This document shows positions 25,601 to 33,400 of a stretch of DNA of 64,000 nt, one piece after another; position 1 is the first letter of the stretch; each line of letters opens with the position of its first letter. The notes below the pieces were generated by a model, which worked only from the letters and a program-made list of their open reading frames with translations, was not told the DNA's origin and searched no databases. The stretch lies in assembly GCA_016928295.1 (NCBI GenBank), contig JAFGLA010000048.1, positions 35,273-99,272 of the forward strand. The letters are read 5' to 3'. The position numbers and the translations under genes were made by a program. This DNA comes from Opitutales bacterium. Its GTDB lineage: Bacteria; Verrucomicrobiota; Verrucomicrobiia; Opitutales; Oceanipulchritudinaceae.

Positions 25601-26360
25601 TCTTGGGGGTGTAACGCACGACAAGGTAGCCGCGTGTTGCGTCGTCCTTGGCGTATTCCTGGCTGAAGCGTTTGTTGTCCTGCACGCCTGCGAATCTTAC
25701 GCCCAGCAGGTTGTCGTAAACTACCTGATCTACGTCTATTGATGCTCGTGTTGAGCCGTGTTCGCCCATGCGCAACTCTACGGTGCGTATGGATTTTTGC
25801 ATGTTTGGCGTCTTCAGGTTGTAGTTGATGATACCTGCCGGACTGCCAAGACCGAAGAGCACGGAGTTTGCTCCGCGGCTGATGTCAACCTGGGACACGT
25901 TATAGGTGTCGAACGGTATGTCGGTCAGGAAGAAGTTTCTCGTTACGTCGGCCTTGTCCAGACCGCGGATGCGAGTCTGTCTGTCCGGCGCTCTGCGCGT
26001 GGCAGCCGGATCGCCGCCGAAGTTACCACTTAGGCCTCCGATTTCCGTGTTTGTTGTGTAAACGAGAAGATCTTCAAGGTTGGTTGAGCCAGTGTCCTGA
26101 AGAAATTCCGAAGTTACAACCGTGATTGCCGCAGCCACGTCGCGCAGTTCTGTTTTTAAACGTGTGCCAGCCAGCGAAGAGGTTGCCATGTATCCCACGT
26201 TTCCCGAAGCATTTACTTCGAATGGAGATAGTATATAGACGTCCTCATCATCTGTATTTTGGTCTTGGGCATGCACAGTATATGTGAATTGTGCTGCCAG
26301 AAATGCGGCCAAAGACAGTTTTCCTACTGTCTTGACCTGTCCTATTTTTGGTATGGACAT
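22683..26360 (-). CDS. TonB-dependent outer-membrane receptor (verrucomicrobial type)
   Basis: Large outer-membrane transporter of 1,225 residues, probably importing a glycan fragment using TonB energy. The signal peptide runs to VHAQ (about residue 32). A TonB-box-like acidic start and ILSPFEVNAS precede the plug domain (about 55-220), with TSSLAGTRLKTELRDVAAAITVVT, RIRGLDKADVTRNFF and VLFGLGSPAGIINY. A long beta-barrel ends in ITSAFTF with a terminal aromatic, as barrels do. There is no SusD neighbour, as is usual for Opitutae. Together with the flanking GH5 gene and XylR-type regulator it forms a polysaccharide-utilisation locus. A TGATTCA-N7-TGAATCA dyad lies upstream. Confidence 0.93.
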   Translation of the reverse strand: MSIPKIGQVKTVGKLSLAAFLAAQFTYTVHAQDQNTDDEDVYILSPFEVNASGNVGYMATSSLAGTRLKTELRDVAAAITVVTSEFLQDTGSTNLEDLLVYTTNTEIGGLSGNFGGDPAATRRAPDRQTRIRGLDKADVTRNFFLTDIPFDTYNVSQVDISRGANSVLFGLGSPAGIINYNLKTPNMQKSIRTVELRMGEHGSTRASIDVDQVVYDNLLGVRFAGVQDNKRFSQEYAKDDATRGYLVVRYTPKIADEIYTEIQATYEDGKVRANRPSSEPPYDYISNWYTHLNKFTNELGTWPDYSVATIPEYGPYLANYQAGPGGNWFDSMGVIYANPNSPEAGVGVADLIAFRQRGGPDDAGGSWLAPSNAGNPSSGHRASDHYLSDRASFVNNPKAMAIIEAYEAATGKVWNGGWGWTDTQISDPSIFNFYNEMLAGPNNTQFSDFDATSITLRQTFFSSLFGYEVAYGKEHYDDGETILVNTDRLAIDINERLRDNTTANPNFGRAVIVGGNKADVTEREREDWRVTAFANVNFSDIFRVNNWLTTILGHHTFTGMMAEQKYEQLSYDYALYKMDSTYTLDITNSSGLDGVHYLNSEADLKSATSINNAGIHGLDAKHTPPSSMYALYFGDNLDGKGIAYGNVGVISYKDDIDNMYGTGAKAYKTANKSQAFIWQSWFLDDTVVGIWSIRKDDYKLTDKPRVPEISYGNQSVGAPFDPTWSWNEAPSIEKSQTKTSWGLMLHTPKFIKKHLPWGTDISLGYNKSSNFQPGQMGMDIYKNQYPAPAGETEDYSILFSTLEGKVNLRVTKFESIQANSEISGLSTWSVKNRLSRAMNGLMVEAWGATGSGSSGRAQTTPEAVVNKWFFGSSYDSSLASNPLPTGWTVQNHPELLSQPLRLRAAADPDSPTYVTEGMLKEDGTAYTEPPITAEEAEYRRAWFAARSDEEWARPFGMELFNSLEFIRDYSYWGGIWRDNTPSNMKGIGDNIAKGWELELTVNPTENWRLMANVTKTETTTGNVWKDIGTYIDNFAPVALDGWDRSIQAGDPIDYWHREGFSSIDAWGNNGTQMLGWDWFNDVQKAYLVKKEGEGKSVSQLRKWSASLVTTYSFSNGMLKGLDVGSSVRWQDKGIIGFYPKYLSDLQVWIDDLDSPIYSSAQTNVDLWIGYEHALPNNIDWRIQLNVRNAFSDDKLVAIQSNPDGSFAKYRIASGRTWEITSAFTF

Positions 26361-26822
26361 ATCCTTGGGAGTTTTCCTTGTTGTTTGTTTTATTTATGAG
26401 TGATTCAGTAAGCGTGAATCATCATAAGTGGGGTTGCGCATAGTTATATCTATTCCCGCGCGAGTTTTAAGATATAGCTACCGCTAGCCATCGAGTTATC
26501 GATAGCTTGAAATTGGGTGATGCTTTTTTCCTTACTTGGGAGTTGAGCTTGTCGTGGGTGCTCTTATGTTCTCAAACGCCGTGTGTGTTGGCTATGAGTT
26601 GTGTAGCTTCGGAAATGATTATTTTTGCTTCTTTAACGTTTGAACCTGTGTTTTTTTTGCCTAACGTTATAGCAGTGTTCGTGCTTGTTTTTATGTTAGT
26701 TTTGATGTGCCGAATGACGAACAATAGAAGGTTGTTTAATTATGCGCTCTTTGTCTTGCTGCAAGGCTATTGGAGTGCACCGGCAGTGCTTCTCTATTAG
26801 CCCGATTGCTTTGGTGTATAAT
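26361..26822. other. AT-rich upstream region of the TonB receptor gene
   Basis: No credible gene lies here. One open frame of 97 codons on the plus strand is T-rich, starts from TTG and yields only hydrophobic residues. The receptor promoter should be here. Besides the dyad at 26401-26421, ATAGTTATATC and GATATAGCTAC near 26440-26480 can pair around a 20-base loop. Confidence 0.5.
26401..26421. promoter_or_regulatory. Inverted repeat upstream of the TonB receptor
   Basis: TGATTCA (26401-26407), a 7-base spacer and TGAATCA (26415-26421) form an exact dyad 41-61 bp before the receptor's start codon. It is a plausible site for the XylR-type regulator encoded at 28682. It was found by eye only. 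Confidence 0.4.
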
Positions 26823-26823
26823 G

Positions 26824-26867
26824 AACAAGCCCCGACGCGCACTTTGTCGTGCAGGTCGGGGCTTGTT
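26824..26867. terminator. Hairpin terminator after the GH5 mannanase-like gene
   Basis: A perfect 13-bp stem, AACAAGCCCCGAC (26824-26836) with its complement at 26855-26867, begins 24 bp beyond the stop of the minus-strand GH5 gene. The loop is 18 bases and itself contains GCGCAC/GTCGTGC pairing. Confidence 0.75.
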
Positions 26868-26890
26868 GGAGATTGTATTATTTGGATTTG

Positions 26891-28399
26891 CTACTCTGCG
26901 TCCACTTTGACTACTGGAGAGTCGCCTGAGTCGCCGGCGGCATTATGCGCGCGTATCTTGTAGAACCATGTCTGTCCGGCTTGGGCAGACTGGTCGCTCC
27001 ATAGAATGATGGGTGTCGATTCACCCTTGGCCTCGTAAGGGGCGACATCGGCGATTACCGAGTCGTGTAACCCGGTGGCCACAACTGTCCATGGGCCGTT
27101 TTCGCTCGATGAACGCATCACGCTGTAGTGACTCGCCAAGGCGGAGCCTCTCCATGTGAAGCCGTCCTTTAGCGGGATGAGAATTGGGGCCGGGTGGGGG
27201 GCGCTGAGGGCCGGGACGGGTTTCCCGCTGATGGCAAACGCTTCGCGGCGCAGCAGGTCCAGCACTTCCTGCTCTCCGTATGAATGTCCGGCGGCAAAGC
27301 CCGGGATGTGGTAGGAGTTGATTGGGGTTCCGCCCTCGTTGTGGTAATACCAGCCGCCGTCGCGCCGGTGCCCGCGGATGCTCCAGAGCAGCCCGCCAAC
27401 GATGCCTTCGTCGCGTATTGTGCGCATCAGCTCCGCGTTGTTCTCCAGAGTCGCGAGGCCGAATTCGTCGATCATCAGCGGTTTGCGCCCTTTGGTGCTC
27501 TGCACGGCCTTTTTCGCTATGGGGCCAAGCTCGGTGGGCTGCCCGCCAAGACGGTTCCAATACTCGTAAAGGTGGATGCTGATTACGTCGATGTTTGGGT
27601 CGGCTATCAGTGCCTCTTTGTTGCCGCCAGCTTCCATGATCAGATGCTTGGGGTCTATCTGTTTGAGGTATGCTGCCATCTGTTTGGACCATTCGGTAAT
27701 CGGTCCTTCCCAGTCGCTCGAGCGCAGGCCGCGATCGGGGGCGTAGCTGTCGAACTCGTTGCCGAACTGCCAGGCCAGAATTGCCGGATCGTCCTTGTAC
27801 AGTATGCCGGATACGGTGTTGCGACGGTTGACTATGTAGTTGAGGTAGTGGCGAAACTGCTCCTTTACGGCTTCGTCCGTCCAGAACGCGCCTCGTTCCT
27901 TGCCGTGCAGTGCGGCGAACTCGTCCACGCCCTTCCAGCCCTTGAAGCTCTGTGAGGCGATGAAGGGGATGATTACGCGCACGTCGTATTCGTGGCACAG
28001 GGCGAGCACGCGGTCGAGTGTCTGGAAGGCTTCCTCGTTGTATTCGCAAGGTCCGGTTACGTAGGTAGGCAGGCCGTCGTTTTCGGGCGAGGCAATTGAA
28101 AGAGAAAAGCTGCGCGTGGCTCGCGAGCCAATGAATTGCAAGGATGCAAGCACGTCCCGTATCTCGTAATCGTCGGGAAAGCGGTTGCTGAAGTCGGGGT
28201 GTACCTGACTTTCGTTCTGGTGGATGTTCGGCGCTGCGAGGCCGAAAAAGCGGAAAGGCGTATCGCCTTCGTAAAGCATATCGTCCTGCCGCGTGATTAT
28301 GGGCCATTCTTTAGGCCCTTCAGTCGCATGGCATTCCATGGCGGCGATTCCGATGAGGGTGGAAGAGAGTATCAGGGTTAATTTACCTAGGCTATTCAT
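26891..28399 (-). CDS. Exported GH5 mannanase-like glycoside hydrolase
   Basis: Secreted retaining hydrolase of 502 residues in clan GH-A, closest in appearance to GH5 beta-mannanases (subfamily 7 style: substrate-side FRFFGLAAPNIHQNES, then a long TIM barrel). The signal peptide runs to CHA (about residue 25). The acid/base is Glu215 in WQFGNEFDS and the nucleophile Glu312 in LMIDEFGLAT. The last 100 residues (APILIPLKDGFTWRGSALA... to VVKVDAE) are a fibronectin-III-like module. It is transcribed away from the XylR-type regulator gene (282 bp between starts) and towards the receptor gene. Mannan specificity is inferred from appearance. Confidence 0.88.
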   Translation of the reverse strand: MNSLGKLTLILSSTLIGIAAMECHATEGPKEWPIITRQDDMLYEGDTPFRFFGLAAPNIHQNESQVHPDFSNRFPDDYEIRDVLASLQFIGSRATRSFSLSIASPENDGLPTYVTGPCEYNEEAFQTLDRVLALCHEYDVRVIIPFIASQSFKGWKGVDEFAALHGKERGAFWTDEAVKEQFRHYLNYIVNRRNTVSGILYKDDPAILAWQFGNEFDSYAPDRGLRSSDWEGPITEWSKQMAAYLKQIDPKHLIMEAGGNKEALIADPNIDVISIHLYEYWNRLGGQPTELGPIAKKAVQSTKGRKPLMIDEFGLATLENNAELMRTIRDEGIVGGLLWSIRGHRRDGGWYYHNEGGTPINSYHIPGFAAGHSYGEQEVLDLLRREAFAISGKPVPALSAPHPAPILIPLKDGFTWRGSALASHYSVMRSSSENGPWTVVATGLHDSVIADVAPYEAKGESTPIILWSDQSAQAGQTWFYKIRAHNAAGDSGDSPVVKVDAE

Positions 28400-28681
28400 G
28401 GTTGGGTGTGTATAGCTTCCGGGTTGTGTATTTGTCCAGCGTGTTCTGGCTTATGTATATATTAATGTGTTAATTAAGTAAGCATTCATATTTTAAAAGA
28501 AAAGAAACAATGTTTATGCTGCCGTCGCGTGCCGGAATGAAGTTGAAGTGTGGAGCGCATGTTGTGTTTAGGTTTGAAAAATGAAATGTAAGGGTTGTAA
28601 TTTCTAAAGTAGATAGTCTATGTGCTGTGTGTCGGTGTTTCTGTCTTGTCGGACTGTATGATGTCAGTGCTTCTTACTGGT

Positions 28682-29923
28682 ATGAATATTGATGCCAATC
28701 CCAATCCTGCGCTTGAACGATCCCGCAAGAAGGTCTTGATCGTAGTCTCTCCGATTTGGGAGGAGTCTGCGGTCAAGATTCTCACCGGTATTGCCCGTTG
28801 TCAGCGCAAGTTTGGCGGCTGGGAGATCCAGCTCGACAACGAGGGCTTGTCGCTGAAGGACGAAAGCTGGTACACTAGGCAGAAGTGGAACGGTGTTATC
28901 TCCCGCCACGTTAACTCGTTTCAGGTGGAAATGTGCCGGAGGCTGGGGTGCCCGTTGGTGGACGTCAACAATGCCCGACCTTTTGCAGGAGTACCAAATG
29001 TCGCGTTGAATAATGTCGCGATAGGTCAGTTGGGCGGGGAGCACTTGATTGACCGCGGGTTTTCCCAGTTCGGTTTTTGCGGTTACAGCAATCTTGAATG
29101 GTCGCTCGACAGGCGAAAGGGATTTTCGGAGGCTTTGGCCGTGACGGGAAGAAGTTGCAAGGTTTTGGAATCGGAGCATCCCGTGTATGAGTCCTGGCAC
29201 TGCACTCCGGACTGGCAAACTCGCGAGCAGGAGGCGATTGCCGCATGGTTGGCTGCGATGCCAAAGCCTGTCGGCGTAATGGCGTGCAATGATTTCCTCG
29301 CGCTGTCTGTAATCGCCGCGGCTGCTCATGCAGGGTTGCGAGTGCCCGAAGATGTTGCCGTTCTCGGTGCCAATGACGACACGATACGATGCGAAATGTC
29401 CCATCCTCCTCTTTCTAGCGTTGCATCCAGTCATGTTCTCTCTGGCTATCGTTCTGCCGAGATACTTGAATTGCTCATGAACGGGCAATCTATCGAGGAC
29501 ATGGATTTGGTGGTTGACCCCGACGAAGTGGTGACGAGGCAATCGACCGATATTCTGGCCGTGGAAGACAAGCGAATCGCGGCGGCAGTGCGCTTCATTT
29601 CGCAGAACGCCTGCAAGGGCATTACAGTTGGCGATGTTCTCAAACATGCGGGAATGGCACGCACGCAGTTGGAGGAGAAGTTTCGCCAGTGTTTTGGCCG
29701 TTCGCCTCAGGCGGAGATACGCAGAGTGCAGTTGGCGAGGATACGCAATCTTTTGCTTACGACGGATTTGCCGCTGCGGGCAATATCGGAAATTGCCGGA
29801 TTTGCGCATCCAGAATACATGATTGTTTTCTTTAAGCGCGAGGTGGGGGAGTCCCCGGGCAGATACCGCAGGCGCGCCAGTGTTAGTCGCTCCATTGACA
29901 ACGAGGGCGATGACGAGGTGTGA
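28682..29923 (+). CDS. XylR-type regulator (LacI-like sensor domain + AraC helix-turn-helix)
   Basis: Sugar-responsive transcription regulator of 413 residues, started at the ATG at 28682 (MNIDANPNP). The first 270 residues form a periplasmic-binding-protein-like effector domain (KKVLIVVSPIWEESAVKILTG; GVMACNDFLALSVI; VAVLGANDD) as in E. coli XylR and many verrucomicrobial regulators. The last 110 residues are an AraC double helix-turn-helix (GMARTQLEEKFRQCFGRSP; LRAISEIAGFAHPEYMIVFF). It is divergent from the GH5 gene and precedes the GH42-GH2 gene, so it is the likely controller of the whole glycan locus. The inducer sugar is unknown. Confidence 0.93.
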   Translation: MNIDANPNPALERSRKKVLIVVSPIWEESAVKILTGIARCQRKFGGWEIQLDNEGLSLKDESWYTRQKWNGVISRHVNSFQVEMCRRLGCPLVDVNNARPFAGVPNVALNNVAIGQLGGEHLIDRGFSQFGFCGYSNLEWSLDRRKGFSEALAVTGRSCKVLESEHPVYESWHCTPDWQTREQEAIAAWLAAMPKPVGVMACNDFLALSVIAAAAHAGLRVPEDVAVLGANDDTIRCEMSHPPLSSVASSHVLSGYRSAEILELLMNGQSIEDMDLVVDPDEVVTRQSTDILAVEDKRIAAAVRFISQNACKGITVGDVLKHAGMARTQLEEKFRQCFGRSPQAEIRRVQLARIRNLLLTTDLPLRAISEIAGFAHPEYMIVFFKREVGESPGRYRRRASVSRSIDNEGDDEV

Positions 29924-30459
29924 ACGTTCCGCGCTATATTCGTTGTACAAGTCCATGTGTTGGCCCGCGGTATTGGCGGGTAGCGGCATTTCTGCCGCCA
30001 CCCACTTTCTGATACGACTCCCCCGATGGATTCCCATTAAAAGAAAACAATCGTCATTCCTACTGTGAACAGCCTAATCAGTAATGGATTACATTGCTAT
30101 GTGTTATTGCCCGCAAGAACTGTATGATTTTGCTTTTTGCCGGATTTAAGAATCAGGAAATGCGTCAAAGGTCTGGAGCCAGTGTGGGGAGCTGCATGGG
30201 GCGCATGTCGTGAATGTCAGGTAAGCAGGCTAAGTTAATTCGGGCTATTTCTCATATGTGGATGCCTTGGAGTCGTATATACAAGATAGCTTGTCAGAAC
30301 CTCCTAGACTGAGTCCGTAGAAATATCACGAAAGAAGATATTGCTAACGGCTTGTCTTTTGAGCGTTTGCTGCTAATTGCGACCGGTCTTGATGCGCGAT
30401 GTGGTCATGGGGCTGCTTCCGCGTATGTCGTTTCAAATCCTCATTATAATTGTGCAATC
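29924..30459. other. Intergenic region before the GH42-GH2 gene
   Basis: 536 bp without a supportable gene. Coding-looking frame exists only as an in-frame leader of the next gene (30352-30459) that lacks a signal peptide. I see no clear repeat of families A or B and no strong hairpin. The promoter of the GH42-GH2 gene should be here. Confidence 0.5.
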
Positions 30460-33400
30460 ATGAAGCTGAATAAATACCTTCCCTGCCTTGCGCTTTTAAC
30501 AATGCTCTTTTTTTCGAGTTCGTTGGCAGTGGCCGAAGCCCCAGAGCTGTTTGTAGGGACTGTGTATAATTTATTCCACGACGAGTTCGCCACCGACGAC
30601 GAGTTCTTTGCCCGCGTGGACAGGGATATGGCTGCCATAAAGGAAGCCAATATTACGCATGTGCTCATATTCCCGATGAGCGAATGGGACGAAAGCACCC
30701 GACAGCTTGATTTCCATAGAACTGACTATCTGGTGCGAAAAATCGAGCAACTCGGCCTGAAATTCGTCCCACTAATGCTCAAGGAAGAGCAGAACAGCCA
30801 CTATTTCCCCATCTGGAAGCTGAGGCAGACGCCGGAACTATGGCAGAGGCACACAGGACAGGGAAACGCCACCAACACGCGCGAAAACGTGGATTTTGCC
30901 GACCCGCGCGTGTTGCCTGCCGTCCGGGACTACTTCAAGGCTGTAGCCGAACGCTATGCAGACAGCCCCGCGATGGCATTCTACAATGTGTGGAACGAGC
31001 CGCATTACTCTTCAGGCGCGTCGCACGTAGTGGAACGCTACCAAGCCTGGCTGTCGGCCAAGTATGGTACATTAAGTAATCTAAACCGCGCATGGGGAGA
31101 GGATTACGATCAATGGGACCAGGTGACGCCCTTTGTGAACGACGACTGGGACTCATCCATGCCGGGCATAGACTGGGCCATGTTTCGCAACGAGTTAAAC
31201 GGCATCCTGCTCGGTGAACTAAGCTCAATTCTGCGCGAATACGATGCGGATGCGATAGTCAATGCCAACCCCGTCAACACGCCCTTTGTGGACTTTGGGC
31301 GTTTTGAATCTTACAGCACCGACCAGTGGGCATACACGCAGTACGCGGACTTTGGCGGCGCCTCATATTATCCAGACGGATGGGACAGGGCCAACTCGCC
31401 CAAGATTCAACCGGTATGGAGGCACAATCTGGCCTTCAACGTGTTTCGCAATGCCTCTGCCCCCAAAGGCTACATACTTACAGAGCTTTATACCAACGCA
31501 AAGAGCGGCCTCACTATCGGCGGGTATCTGGATGCGCAGAATGTGCGCCATCTGGCATGGCTTGCAATCGCCAATGAGTGTAAAGGGCTTATATACTGGA
31601 AATGGCTGCCCTTCATGAGAGGCCGTCAGTCTCTTGGGCGAGGCTTGTGCCGTTTGGACGGCACATTGGCCCCACGCGGGCAGGCCGTGAAAGAGGTGGC
31701 CGATGTTGTAGCGGCGAATCGCAAACTGCTTGATGCAGGGCGTATGCTGCCATCGCAGGCTGCGATAGTGGTGGACATGGTCGGCCTTCAGAAGGGGCTG
31801 TTGCAGAACATTGACTCGCGCACCCAGTCCTTCATGTACGAGAGCATCGCAGGTGTTTTCAGGGCGCTGGACGAGCAGGGCATCACGGTTGACATTCTGC
31901 GTGCTGACCTCGGCATAGACGCCCGTCAGCTTGCACAGTACAAGGTCGTGTACCTGCCGTTTCAGATTGTCGTCAGGCGGGACACAGCCCAGCTATTGCG
32001 GGACTACGTGGAGGCTGGCGGCACTGTGGTCGCCGATGCGCGCACTGCAACAAGCGACGAGCTGGACTACGCATACAGCGCAAATCCCGGAGGCGGACTG
32101 GGTGAACTCTTCGGCGCACGGCGCATCGACTGGGGGGCCGACGCTGGCCCCAATCAGCTAAGCATAGACTGGCACGGTGTATATAAGGGCCTGCTGGACG
32201 CGCGCTGGTTTCGCGAAGAGATAAAAAAAGACGGCGATACTGAAGTGCATGGCAGGTTCACGGACACGGGCTTGCCGGCCCTATTGTGCAAGCGTCAAGG
32301 CAAGGGAGAGGCGGTATTGCTGGGATTCTCCCTTGGAGCGACTGCTTTTCATGGCGAGGAGGGCAACCCTGCATCCTCTCTAGTGGCGGCTATTGCGCGG
32401 CGCGCGGGAGTGATTCCGGCCGCTGTTTTTGAAGGCAATGCTGCCTCTGCTCCGACTCTGCGAGTACACCGCAGCGGCGATGCACTTATCGTCTATGTGA
32501 TCAACAATGCGGACTCCGTGCTGGAAGGGACCGTTCGGGTTGCACGGAGAGATATGAACAATGTTACCGCTGTGGAGCTGACAGGCGGCAGTCTTGTTGA
32601 GCATGAAGAGACGGATGCGGACATCCGCATTCCGGTAAGTCTGGACCGGCTCGGGGCATCAGTGTTTGTGCTGAGTAATCGCCCCTTGGCTACATCTGCT
32701 TACAGCCCGGAGTTAGCACCTCTGTCTCCTGCCGACGGTGCCATTGTGCGCAATAACGCGCCTGCCCTGGCATGGCGACCCGTGCAGGCGGACTTGCTCG
32801 AACTGTGGATCGACGGCATCAAACTCGAAACGCTGCCCGGAGATACCTGCAGCTGGGTTCCGTTTCCTCTATCGTTTGGCAGGCATACATGGCAACTAGT
32901 CGCGGTGCGGGACGGATTGCGCACCGGAGGCAAAATGAACAGCTTCACAGTCGAGGACCGTCCTCTGGCCGAACTGCCTGATGGGGCATTGCTCCTTCGC
33001 GAAAACTGGCGCATGCAATCGTCTGAAATCTGCGAGCAGGGCGGCGATACACTGTCGCTTCCTGACGCAGACATCAGAGGCTGGTACCCCGCGACAGTTC
33101 CCAGCACTGTTCTTGGCACGCTTGTGCGCAACGGCGTCTATCCCAACCCGTATGTAAGCCTCAACAACATGTGCATCCCAGATGCGAGCGATGCATACAA
33201 CGAACAGTACGATCTGGCCCACTTTAGCCACATTCCCGGCCACAATCCCTGGGCCAAGCCCTACTGGTTCCGCACCACGGTGCAGGTCCCCGGCGCATAC
33301 GCAGGAAAGAAGCTCTGGCTTACTTTCAACGAGATCAATTATCGCGCGGATGTCTGGGTCAACGGTGTCCATGTTGGCAAAGCTGACGAGGTAGCCGGTA

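Noticed and set aside
26507..26800. Hydrophobic 97-residue frame upstream of the TonB receptor
   Set aside because: TTG start, no ribosome-binding site, T-rich sequence that yields hydrophobic residues by composition alone.
27021..28307. Long Arg/Pro-rich frame overlapping the GH5 mannanase-like gene
   Set aside because: A frame shadow of a gene with signal peptide and both catalytic glutamates.
28664..30037. Frame of 457 codons antisense to the XylR-type regulator
   Set aside because: The regulator has clear sensor and helix-turn-helix domains. The antisense frame has none.
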